Positions 35,253-44,200 of a DNA stretch of 64,000 nt are shown here, piece after piece (positions within the stretch are counted from its first letter, which is position 1; the number at the start of each line of letters is the position of its first letter). The stretch comes from DATBHW01 sp035307385 (GTDB taxonomy: Bacteria > Chloroflexota > Ktedonobacteria > Ktedonobacterales > DATBGS01): assembly GCA_035307385.1 (NCBI GenBank), contig DATGID010000068.1, positions 1-64,000 on the forward strand, read 5' to 3'. The position numbers were made by a program, and so were the translations under genes. The notes beneath the pieces were generated by a model that was not told where the DNA came from, searched no databases, and saw nothing but the letters and a program-made list of their open reading frames with translations.

Positions 35253-35507
35253 ATGACGACTCGTGCCCTTCCTCTGCCGTCTGCTTCGACTCCGGCCCTG
35301 ACTGGCCCCCGCGCTTTTGTTCCCTCGCTTGGCACCTATGAGGCGGTTTGTGCCGCTGCAAGCGCGAAATACGCGCTGCAAGACCTGGCCGACGCTCTGC
35401 GCGCCGCTGGTGTGCCGCTGCATCCCCTCGTTGAGCAGCATCTTGACGCCGCCTGCGCCGCCGAAGAGGAAGCGAGCGATGCCTACATGGCGGGCTTTCC
35501 CTGCTAG
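35253..35507 (+). CDS. Small hypothetical protein, 84 residues
   Basis: Ala/Leu-rich helical protein with a Pro-rich N-terminus; a helical pattern ALQDLADALRAAGVPL near residue 43. No family recognised. AAGGGGAG before the ATG supports the start, and it is first behind the promoter at 35155. It resembles in size and pattern the 91-residue protein at 33283 (a helical acidic protein opening a unit) but sequence similarity is not obvious. Confidence 0.75.
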   Translation: MTTRALPLPSASTPALTGPRAFVPSLGTYEAVCAAASAKYALQDLADALRAAGVPLHPLVEQHLDAACAAEEEASDAYMAGFPC

Positions 35508-35567
35508 CGTGTTATTTCGGGCCGGGCAGCCCCCGGCCCTCTTGCACCAGGGAGGAGAGCCGTACCA

Positions 35568-36059
35568 ATGGCAGCAACGACCCCGCGAGAGATTGGAGCC
35601 AAGCCCGGCCCGATCAACTTTGAGCTTTTGTCTCAGCGCTTTGGCATGACGCGCCAGGATGTGTACGCCCTGGCGCTGATGGAGGCTATCGCGCAGCGCC
35701 ACCAGCACCGGCCCCGGCAGGTTGCGCCGGGGAAATGGGAAACCGACTCCTTTAGTGAGCCAGGCGAGATACGCCACCAATGGCAAGAGGGCCAGCGCCT
35801 CTTTTGCGATTGTCGGGCCGCCACAGGCGACCCGGCGACAGGCAGCACGCCGCGTGTTTGCTCGCATACAGCCGCCGTGCATATGGCGCTGTGTGACCAG
35901 TTGGGGATTCCGTACCCCGTCCGGCCTATGTCGCCAGACGCGCTGAGGTATGACCCCTCGCTGGAGGCGAAAGCGGCGCTCAAGCTGATTGAGTACCCGC
36001 GCAAACCCAAGGCGCAACCGGCAGAACCCGCGCCCGCATTGGTGGAGGCGCAGCCATGA
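35568..36059 (+). CDS. SWIM-like zinc-binding protein
   Basis: 163 residues. Residues about 80-102 read LFCDCRAATGDPATGSTPRVCSH in layout C-x-C ... C-x-H (CDC, then CSH), the signature of a SWIM-type zinc finger, usually a DNA- or protein-binding module. A helical N-terminus (FELLSQRFGMTRQDVYALAL) and a Pro/Ala-rich tail flank it. GGGAGGAGAG precedes the ATG. Its stop overlaps the next start by 4 nt (ATGA), so the genes are translationally coupled. Confidence 0.8.
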   Translation: MAATTPREIGAKPGPINFELLSQRFGMTRQDVYALALMEAIAQRHQHRPRQVAPGKWETDSFSEPGEIRHQWQEGQRLFCDCRAATGDPATGSTPRVCSHTAAVHMALCDQLGIPYPVRPMSPDALRYDPSLEAKAALKLIEYPRKPKAQPAEPAPALVEAQP

Positions 36060-36295
36060 AACAGCCACCCGCGCCGCTCACCTGGCAACCGCTCGTCACG
36101 TTAGAGGAGGTGCGCCGCCAGCGCGCCGAGCGGCACCGGCAGCTTGACCGAGCCTTTCAAGCTGGGGCCAGCCCCGAAGCGGTGACGGCGGCGTTTCATG
36201 CTGCCGCCCGCGCCGACGAATACGAAGCCGCTATTATGGCCGATTGTCCCTCATGGGACACGGTGTACCCAGGCACAAGGAGGAATGCCCGATGA
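36056..36295 (+). CDS. Small hypothetical protein, 79 residues
   Basis: Charged helical protein (LEEVRRQRAERHRQLDRAFQ near the N-terminus) of no known family. It starts inside the stop of the SWIM-like gene (ATGA overlap) and overlaps the next gene in the same way, so it is kept as part of a translationally coupled trio. The conserved context supports coding, not its sequence alone. Confidence 0.72.
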   Translation: MKQPPAPLTWQPLVTLEEVRRQRAERHRQLDRAFQAGASPEAVTAAFHAAARADEYEAAIMADCPSWDTVYPGTRRNAR

Positions 36296-36687
36296 GTCAG
36301 CCCCGCTTTTCCGAGCAGGAGGTACGCCTGGCAGAGAAAGCCGCCCGCACGCAACAGGAAGCGTACCTCTGTAGTCACCCTGACCCCGCGCAGTATGCCC
36401 GCGCCCTGGGGGTGGCCGATCAGCGGCAAACGGTGATGGTCCGCGATGCCAGCGTGCGCAGCTTGACGCTGCTCGCCATCGCACAAGATAGCCTGTTTGC
36501 TGAAGACATCGCGGAGACGGATTACCACGCGGGCATCGCGCTTTTGGAGCAAGCGGAGTTAGTGACCTCACGGCTGCGCCGCGAGCTACGCGGCCTGGAG
36601 AGTCCAGCGGTCAAGATCGGCAGCGACTGGTACGGCCTGCGCCCGCGAGCGCGTGAAGTCGCGCCGCGCAAACGACGCGCCCGCTAG
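36292..36687 (+). CDS. Hypothetical protein, 131 residues
   Basis: Helical protein with a central Ala/Leu-rich region (LTLLAIAQDSLFAEDIAETD) and a strongly basic C-terminus (RAREVAPRKRRAR), suggesting nucleic-acid contact. No recognised family. AAGGAGG precedes the ATG, which overlaps the previous stop by 4 nt. A 14-nt palindrome (GGCGCATCTGCGCC, 36736-36749) lies downstream before the next gene. Confidence 0.75.
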   Translation: MSQPRFSEQEVRLAEKAARTQQEAYLCSHPDPAQYARALGVADQRQTVMVRDASVRSLTLLAIAQDSLFAEDIAETDYHAGIALLEQAELVTSRLRRELRGLESPAVKIGSDWYGLRPRAREVAPRKRRAR

Positions 36688-36778
36688 CAAAGGTGAGCGC
36701 GGGTAGGAGTCTGCTACCCGCGCTCGTTGGAACCTGGCGCATCTGCGCCGAAAGCCACCAAGGGAAAGGATACCACAG

Positions 36779-37276
36779 ATGATTGACGCGACGACGCTCA
36801 AAGCCTGTCTGCACCAGGCCAAAACGGCGGCAACCAACGCGGCGGCCTGGGCCGAGGCTGCCGACCTCTTTCCGCACAATGCCCCCGTTGCGGCGCGGTT
36901 TGCGGCGCTCGCGGAGCGGGCGGCCCGCCCGGCGCGGGAGGCGGCCACGCTGGCCGTGCAGGTGGCCGGACAGGCCAAGGGGCACAAAAGCGCCGAGACG
37001 GTGAACGCCGAGGCCATGGCAGCGCGCACCCAGACCTATGCGGACACCGCCGCGCTGACGGCAGCCTATGCCGCCGAGCGTGCCAAAGCGGCCCGGCCCT
37101 TTGTGCCTGCGTCTGGCCCACGCTCCGACCTGGAGCGTGCCCGACAGGCGGCGTACTACGCCTGGGTGACGTGTCCCGACCCGGACGGCTCAGCGTACCT
37201 GGAGGTGTTACGTGCCTACGTGGAGGAGGCGGAGGCGGCTGTACAAGCGGCCCTGCTGGTCCCGGCGCTGGCATAG
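36779..37276 (+). CDS. Ala-rich helical protein, 165 residues
   Basis: Extremely Ala-rich, long-helix protein (AALAERAARPAREAATLAVQ near 41-60), likely a coiled coil or helical bundle. No family recognised. GGAAAGGAT before the ATG is the common Shine-Dalgarno of this region. The extreme composition means homology calls would need care. Confidence 0.75.
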   Translation: MIDATTLKACLHQAKTAATNAAAWAEAADLFPHNAPVAARFAALAERAARPAREAATLAVQVAGQAKGHKSAETVNAEAMAARTQTYADTAALTAAYAAERAKAARPFVPASGPRSDLERARQAAYYAWVTCPDPDGSAYLEVLRAYVEEAEAAVQAALLVPALA

Positions 37277-37343
37277 TTGTCTGGCGCGTCCGTGTACCCA
37301 TCAGGCGCACGGACGCGCACCACAGCGAGAGGAAGCAGAACCT

Positions 37344-37895
37344 ATGCAGATTCTTCCCACGACCTACCGCGCCGACCCCGTTCCCGCCGAGCATGCCGCC
37401 TGGCTGGAGGAGGTATCCCGGCTCCAGCTTGCGGCTTTTCTCGGCAGCCCGTTTGATTGCTGGCACACCGACGAGTACCTAGTGATGCAGAGCCAGGCAA
37501 CGGCCTTTCCAGACGCCGACCTGCCCGCCTGGACGATCAGCCAGGGCAGCGCGGTCTGTGTGCGCGTCACCGACCCCGTCGACGTATTGGCCCGCATCGG
37601 AGCCACTGCCGTAGGCCAGGTGTCGTTTTACCAGCCCGAACACCAGGAACTCTATCGACAGCTTGCCTACTATCGCGGCGGCCCCTGGTTTCTGGCGCAT
37701 GCCCGTAGCGTGCAAGCCTGGCTGGCGGTGAAGCCGGGCGACACCATCAGCGCGTTTGGCTGGACCTATCAGGTGGTTGGCGTGGAAGACACCGAGCTAG
37801 AGGTGTGCCATATCGGAAGCGAGCGCCGCCTACATATCGCCCGCTATGGCATTGACACGATCTATCACCCTGGCGAACCACTGCCCATTGAGTAA
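37344..37895 (+). CDS. Hypothetical protein, 183 residues
   Basis: Soluble mixed alpha/beta protein with several Trp (AAWLEEVSRLQLAAFLGSPF, then WFLAHARSVQAWLAVKPGD and FGWTYQVVGVED). The C-terminal half has a small beta-barrel feel, but no family is recognised. The ATG at 37344 follows GAGAGGAAG; the upstream in-frame extension overlaps the preceding gene. Part of the small-gene operon. Confidence 0.78.
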   Translation: MQILPTTYRADPVPAEHAAWLEEVSRLQLAAFLGSPFDCWHTDEYLVMQSQATAFPDADLPAWTISQGSAVCVRVTDPVDVLARIGATAVGQVSFYQPEHQELYRQLAYYRGGPWFLAHARSVQAWLAVKPGDTISAFGWTYQVVGVEDTELEVCHIGSERRLHIARYGIDTIYHPGEPLPIE

Positions 37896-37944
37896 AGCGC
37901 CTGGAGCGCAGGGACGCGCCCCAGCCCGAAGGAGGCACCCCACG

Positions 37945-38907
37945 ATGAACGCCACGCTGTACCATGACCCGAATAGCTGCATAAGCTGGCTGGAGTTTCT
38001 GCGCCAGCCCGACGACGCGACCCGCACTGCTCTGCACAGCGCTGGCTGGCGCTGGCGTCCCTATCGGGAAGCCTGGAGTACCAACGAGCGCTGGCCGCGC
38101 TTCCCTGACGGCATCGAGATCAGCCTGGGGGGAGCCGTGGACTATAGCGCCGAACGTGCCGAGCGCCTGGAGGAGCGTGCCGAGCGCCACAGCGCCGAGG
38201 CCACGCGCCGCTATGAGGCCAGCAACCATATTGCAGAAGGGATACCCCTCGGCCAGCCCATCCTGGTTGGGCACCACTCCGAGCGGAGGCACCGCCGCGA
38301 TCTGGCGCGCATCGACAGCCATATGCGCGCCAGCACTGCGGAGCGAGCGCAGGCGGCACACCTGGAGGAGCGCGCCGAGGGCAGTGCCCGCCATCAGCAA
38401 ACAATGGCCGCCCCGCGCCTGATCTATCAACGGCTGGAGGCGTTCAAGGCTGACCTTGCCCACTTGCGGGAGCATGCCGCCCGCTACGAGCCAGCACAAC
38501 ACACGCTGCTGCTCGCCTGTGTGCAGCAGCGCATTGACATTGAGACGCGCCGCCTGGCCGACGCCGGAGGCTATACCCCGCCCACGGCGGAGAGTACCGG
38601 CGTACAACCGGGCGATATAGTGCAAATCCGTACCTACCCCTGGCCGCAGCTCGTCAAGCGCGTGAATCGAAAGACGCTGAGTGTTGTCTACCAGGACGGA
38701 CCAGACCGCAGGCACGAAGGCACCGCCGAGTATCGAGACGTGCGCCGCATCATCAGCCGCTGCCCCGCTGGGCTTTTGCCCTGCCTGGCCTGTGCGTGGG
38801 GGCTGACCTGGGTAAACGACCTCAGCGAGCGCGGCTATCGCATCGGCGGCCACCGGGAACCCTGCCAGAAGTGCAACGGCACCGGCTATATCAGCCGCAA
38901 GAAATGA
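37945..38907 (+). CDS. DUF3560 domain protein with C-terminal CxxCxG motif
   Basis: 320 residues. The central region (about 65-135: YSAERAERLEERAERHSAEA, then GHHSERRHRRDLARIDSHM) is the DUF3560 signature, a family widespread on plasmids and mobile elements, of unknown function. The N-terminus (WLEFLRQPDDATRTALHSAGWRW) resembles substrate-binding parts of such proteins. The C-terminus has CLAC ... CQKCNGTGY, a DnaJ-type zinc motif. AAGGAGG precedes ATG 37945. Confidence 0.88.
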   Translation: MNATLYHDPNSCISWLEFLRQPDDATRTALHSAGWRWRPYREAWSTNERWPRFPDGIEISLGGAVDYSAERAERLEERAERHSAEATRRYEASNHIAEGIPLGQPILVGHHSERRHRRDLARIDSHMRASTAERAQAAHLEERAEGSARHQQTMAAPRLIYQRLEAFKADLAHLREHAARYEPAQHTLLLACVQQRIDIETRRLADAGGYTPPTAESTGVQPGDIVQIRTYPWPQLVKRVNRKTLSVVYQDGPDRRHEGTAEYRDVRRIISRCPAGLLPCLACAWGLTWVNDLSERGYRIGGHREPCQKCNGTGYISRKK

Positions 38908-38950
38908 GCAGACGGCGCACGGACGCGCCACCAGAAGGAGACACCAACCC

Positions 38951-39271
38951 ATGAGCCAAGGGTATGACCCGCTGATTCAACCGCCGACCGCGGAGAGCGC
39001 GCAGCATCAAGACGCCTGCGGCATCCGCAACAACCCGCTCTATAGCGCCTGGGCCATCCAGGCGCAGATATACACCGCCCTGGCCGCCACTCGCGCCGAT
39101 CTGGAGGCCCTGCCGCTCAGCTTGCAGGTCCGTATCGACCTGGGAACCATCCACCGCGTCATGGTGGCCGTCGCTGATCGCCGCGATATGACCTGGGCGT
39201 TCTACGCGCAGGACCGCTGCCGCGCCGGAGCGGGTGAGCCGTCGGTGAGCGGTGAGCGCGGGCAAGCGTGA
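38951..39271 (+). CDS. Hypothetical protein, 106 residues
   Basis: Small helical protein (LYSAWAIQAQIYTALAATRADL near 31-52) of no known family. GAAGGAGA precedes the ATG. It lies 43 nt behind the DUF3560 gene. The short intergenic pieces in this operon share a GCGCACGGACGCG-type sequence. Confidence 0.74.
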   Translation: MSQGYDPLIQPPTAESAQHQDACGIRNNPLYSAWAIQAQIYTALAATRADLEALPLSLQVRIDLGTIHRVMVAVADRRDMTWAFYAQDRCRAGAGEPSVSGERGQA

Positions 39272-39372
39272 CCCCGGAGGCGGGCACCGCGCCCGCGCTC
39301 ACCTGGGCGCATCGTGCGCCCCTGTTGGAGTTGTTGACCTGACCCGTTCTGCGCTGGAGGAGGCGCACACCG

Positions 39373-39987
39373 ATGTATCACTGGAATAGACCCCGCCGTC
39401 GTTGGGGCACCTGGCAGCAGCAGGCGTGGGGCGGGCAGCCCCGCTGCTATTCCACGCCGGAGCCGCTGGGCCGTGAAATGGTCCGATTGGCCGGTATCCA
39501 GCCAGGGATGCGCGTGTTGGAGCCGGAGGCAGGCGACGGAGCCTTGGCGCGTATCGTTCGCGCCACCTGCCCCGAAGCCTGGCTAGACGTGATCGAGATT
39601 GACCCCGCCCTGCAAGCGCTGCTGCACCAGCAGGGCTACCACGTGGCCGGACAGGACGCGCTGGACTATCAGGCAGGCCCCGTATATGGGGCAGTCGTGA
39701 TGAATCCCCCCTTTCGGGGCCGTCAGGACATCTGGCATATCCTGACCTGCTTTGATTTCGTCGCGCCGGGCGGGCGGCTCGTGACCATTGCCAGCGCGGA
39801 GAGCGTGACCGGCACCAGTACCCGCGCCGAGGCATTCAGAGCATGGTTGCGCGAGCGGCAGGCGTGGGTGCAGCGGCTTCCGGGCGGGCCGAACGGCATC
39901 TTTATGCAAAGTGCCCGGCCCACGCAGGTAGAAACCTATCTCATCGTGCTTCAAAAGCCTGCTGCGGCGAGCGCTGCGGCAGCCTGA
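39373..39987 (+). CDS. DNA adenine-type methyltransferase
   Basis: 204 residues. The SAM-binding motif I is present in altered form (VLEPEAGDGALARI), motif IV is the N6-adenine/amino type NPPF (VVMNPPFRGRQD) near residue 115, and LTCFDFVAPGGRLVTIAS follows as motif VI. It is a compact orphan enzyme without specificity domain or restriction partner, probably modifying DNA of the element for protection. GAGGAGG precedes the ATG. Last gene of the operon. Confidence 0.87.
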   Translation: MYHWNRPRRRWGTWQQQAWGGQPRCYSTPEPLGREMVRLAGIQPGMRVLEPEAGDGALARIVRATCPEAWLDVIEIDPALQALLHQQGYHVAGQDALDYQAGPVYGAVVMNPPFRGRQDIWHILTCFDFVAPGGRLVTIASAESVTGTSTRAEAFRAWLRERQAWVQRLPGGPNGIFMQSARPTQVETYLIVLQKPAAASAAAA

Positions 39988-41215
39988 GACGAGGAGCGGC
40001 GCGTGCCAGCCGCGCAGCGGTGTTCCCGCACGCGCCGCCGATCTCCCACCAGGGGACCAACGCGCCCGCGCGGCGGTGTGCCCCCCGGCGCATCCTGCGC
40101 CCCCGCCAGGCGGCATCGTGCCGCCCCCCTGGCCCTGCTGCCACCGTGCAGCCAGGCGCGTCGTGGCCGCGTGCTGTTCCCCGCCCGGTCGAGCCGACCC
40201 GCGCACCACCGCCGCAGCGCTGGCCCACCCCCCCACCAGTGCCCTCTTCCAACGTCCCGCGTGCCTCTGCCTTGCGGGAGCAGTGGTCAGCTCGCTTGTT
40301 GGCCGGTGGCGAACACTGGCATGACTTTCAGACTGGTATGCTGGTATGCTGGCACACTCTGGGGAGACGTTGGCACACTCTGGACAGCGCGCGTGTCACA
40401 CGTTCCCCACTGGGTGAGCGAGGCCAACGAGAGCAGGCGCACGGTTCGTCTGAGGCTCTCTCCCTGCCGGTACCTGGCTTCCAGCGCGGCCAACTGCTTC
40501 CGCGCTTCCTGCTCGTCAGAGCGCCAATCGGCTTCGGTCCACCCCGCGTACGTGCCAATTCGCCGGGCGGTTCGGGCGTGGTCCAGCGCGTCGAGGATGC
40601 GCTTGTTCAAAATGGTCTTCTGTTGGTGATAGCGTCGCTCTGTTTCTTGGGATGGCTGACGCTGCCCAGCGTCAGATACCTCACTGCTTGCTGCCCTTGC
40701 TTTCTTGAACGTATCTTGAAATGTATGCGGCAGGTGGAGTGGACACCAGTCCCTGCTACCCTCTCAGTTGGGTCGGCTCTCACCCCAGGCGGGGTCTCAT
40801 TGGGGCCTGCTCGCGCAGCGAGTCGTCCCTGCTGTCGTCAGCGCCCTGCTCCAGCGCTTAGAGCCTCCTCTGGCAAGACAGAGTGAACAGCGGGACGATT
40901 TCTTCTTGTGTAACGAATAACCAGGGGTTTTTCCTCTCTTTTGCTCATCTTCTGCAAAATGGCTCCAGAATCTCTTGACATCTTGCCTGGTTCCATGCTA
41001 TGCTTGCTAGCGACAAGGAGGAGAAGCGCTTGCTCTCCTGTTTGTCAGATTTCCCCATCCTTGGTTGCTCCGCCGCAGGGACGCAGTGGTGACCCCTCCT
41101 GGACCTGCTTCCCCCTCTCCACCACGCTCTGCGGCCTCGCCACACGCGAAAAACACGCGGCGACTCGTGGCCGCCTCGCCGGCACACGAGGTTCCGACCG
41201 CAGCAGAGGTGTACG
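39988..41215. other. Region between small-gene operon and RHS gene
   Basis: About 1230 bp. Only a weak minus-strand frame (40287-40610, 107 codons, TTG start) looks faintly protein-like, with a charged helical N-terminus; I do not call it. A palindrome GGCGCATCCTGCGCC lies at 40087. The right part contains the promoter-like site at 40975. Confidence 0.45.
40975..41004 (+). promoter_or_regulatory. Promoter-like sequence before the RHS gene
   Basis: TTGACA at 40975-40980 and TATGCT at 40999-41004 with an 18-bp spacer, about 210 nt before the start of the giant RHS gene. It is the best candidate for that gene. Confidence 0.6.
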
Positions 41216-44200
41216 ATGACTGGTCGTTCGACTCGTGGACAGGCTCCCCTTCGCTCGTTGCTGCGTTCCCGTCAGGCCATGCTCGGCGCGGCCCTGGCGC
41301 GGTTTGGGGTGCGGCGCGGCATCGTCATGCTGCTGATGCTCGTCACGATCCTGTTGGGGCCGAACGGCTTCCTGACGAACCTGCCCGTTGTGCACGCGCA
41401 GGTCGCCCCCCACGCGACGAGCCAGGGAAAGCCCAACCGCTTCAACCCCAGTCAGGACAGCCAGTCCACCCTTCACCTGCCGCCCAGTGGCACCTCTGAC
41501 CCGCACTGGAAGCCCAGTGCGCCGCAGTCGCTCGCGCGGTCGGTCCCACCGCCGATGCACCCGGGCTTCCTGGTGCTCACCCCAGGCAAGGCGGCGCAGT
41601 TTCTGGGCAGCGATGGCCGCCTGGAAGTTGATGTCCCGGCCACGGCCATCACTCAGAGCGACCGCACCCAAGCGGGCGGGACACTCACGCTGCGCATCAC
41701 GCAGATTGCCCCCGCCTCCGGCGCGACCTCCGGTGGGAGCGGGCTGATCTCCTTTGGCACCTACCTGCTGCAACTGGTCGACGTGCATGGGCAGCGCGTC
41801 CCTCACGGCCTGCGGGCTGCCCTCACGGTGAAGTACCACTACGCGCCCACGGAGGCAGCGCTCAATCTGGGCCACGCCTTTGTGGTCTTCAATGGCACCT
41901 TGCCCAGAGGCGTCCAGCTCGCCCCGGCGGCAGCGGCGACCACGCCCGCTCTGGGCGCGTGGGGCAGCCACGCCACCACGCTCTCAACGAGCGTACGCAC
42001 CCTGTCGGTCTCGATGCCCCTGCTCACCCCCAGCGGCTCGATGAGTTGGGATACGGATGCCCCGGTGGCCACCTTCGGCAAACCCGATATTTTCAACGCG
42101 AACCTGAACGCGGGCGCGCTCTCAGCGTCTTACCCCCTCAATCTCCCTGCCGGGCCGGGCGGGCTGACGCCGCCGCTGAGCCTGGCCTACACCAGCGCGG
42201 GCGTGAGCGAGAGCCACGGCGTCCAATCCGCCGCCGGGTGGGTGGGCGAGGGCTGGAACCTGGCGCCCGGCTCGATCAGTTGGGCCGAACACAATGCGCA
42301 GGCCGGCATCGGCGGCGCGCTCTGGGAGAGCAGCTGGCAGCTCTCCGATCCCTATGGCACCAGCGCCCAGCTCATTCCACCCAACCTGAACATCAGCACC
42401 TACTACGATGACGTGGGCAACCCCACCGCCAGCCTCTATGAGAGCTACCAATCCTCCATCTGGTCGGCCAGTGGCTTTACCTGGTCCAATGCCGTGTACC
42501 TCTCGGGCGACTTCAATGGCGATGGCTATGGGGATGTGCTGGCGATGTACAACCTGGGGGGCAGTTCCACGGGCATCTACGAGTGGCTGGGCACCGGCAG
42601 CGGCCTCTCCTACAAGGGCCAAATCTGGTCGTCCACCGGCTTCACCTGGTCCAACGCCAAGTGGGTTGCCGGCGACTTCAACGGCGATGGCAAGACCGAC
42701 CTCATGGCGATGTACAACCTGGGGGGCAGCTCCATCGGGGCGTATGAGTGGTTGGGTACCAGCACGGGGAGTCTCTCCTACAAAGGCCAAATCTGGTCGG
42801 TCGCCAGTGGCTTTACCTGGGCCAATGCCGCCTTCGTGGCCGGCGACTTCAACGACGACAGCTATGCCGATGTCATGGCGATGTACAACCTGGGCGGCAG
42901 CTCCACCGGCGCCTATGAGTGGCTGGGCAGCAGCACGGGCGCCCTCTCCTACAAGGGATCGATCTGGTCGGTGGCCAGCGGCTTCACCTGGTCCAATGCC
43001 AAATGGGTCGCGGGGGATTTCAATGGGGACGGCCATGCCGATATCCTGGCCCTGTACAACCTGGGCACCACGGTGGGGATCTACCAGTGGCTGGGCACCA
43101 GCACGGGGGTCAACTACCAGGGCAGCATCTGGACCTCGGGGACCTTCTGCTGGTCCTGCACCAGTTGGACCGTGGGCGATGTCAACGCCGATGGCAAGGC
43201 CGATCTCCTGGCGCTGCATGACCTGGGCACCCAGCAAAACGCCCCCGCCGTAGGCATCTACGAGTGGCTGGGGGCCAGCAGTGCCCTCTCCTTCCAGGGC
43301 CAGGTCTGGTCCTCCCTCGGTCGCGGGGGCTTCACCTGGGCGAACGCCGCCTTCCTGGCTGCTGACTACAGCGGCGATGGGCAGGCCGACCTGCTGAGCA
43401 TGTATGACCTGGGCAGTGGCTCCACCGCCGCCTACGCCTGGCTGACCACCGGCACCTACCTCACCAATCCGGTCCTGTGGCAAACGGCGCCGGATGCGCA
43501 TGCCAAGATCTACTCCTACTGGGGGCCGAACAACCTGGTGGGAGCCGGCATCAGCCCGGTCTGCTTCCGCGTCTATCTCCCCAACGGCATCATGGAGGAG
43601 TTCGGCTGTACCGCTGACTCCCTCCAGTACTACTATCCCCCCAGCGGCGCCAATGCGGGCAAACCGTATGTGACCAGCTGGCTGCTGGACCTGATCACCG
43701 ATCCGAGCGGCAACCAGATCCACTTCACCTATCAGGCGGATACGGAGACGGATGCCAATGGGCATGCCTACCCGCGCGATGTGGAGCTCTCCACCGTGGA
43801 GTGGGATTCGCCTGCCTGCCACGATGCACAGCAGCGCTGCGCGGGCTCGAGTTGGGCGCCGCTCCTGCGGGTGAGCTTCAGCGCCAGCCATAGCCCCACG
43901 CGCAAGACCTCGCTGGGGGGCACCTGCAACCCCGACACGACGCACCTGCGCTGTGATGATCCCCTCGATCTGTCCAGCAGCGGCGGCCTGGCGGCCCCGC
44001 AGGTCGAGAACACCTGGGTCTTGAATGACCTCGACGTCCAGGTCAACACGAGCGGCGCCTGGCACACGCTCACCGACTATCAACTCAGCTACGAGCAAGG
44101 CGGGCCAACGACCATCCCCGACCCGCAGACCGATAAACAGGAGTCTACCGCTGGGGCGCTCGATCTGACCCAGATCGCCGTGATCGGGGATGATCAGACG

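Noticed and set aside
40287..40610. 107-codon minus-strand frame with TTG start
   Set aside because: The N-terminus looks faintly protein-like, but the start and ribosome binding site are poor and there is no family; left uncalled.
42447..43440. Tandem DNA repeats resembling an array
   Set aside because: They encode FG-GAP protein repeats in frame; they are not CRISPR or satellite repeats.
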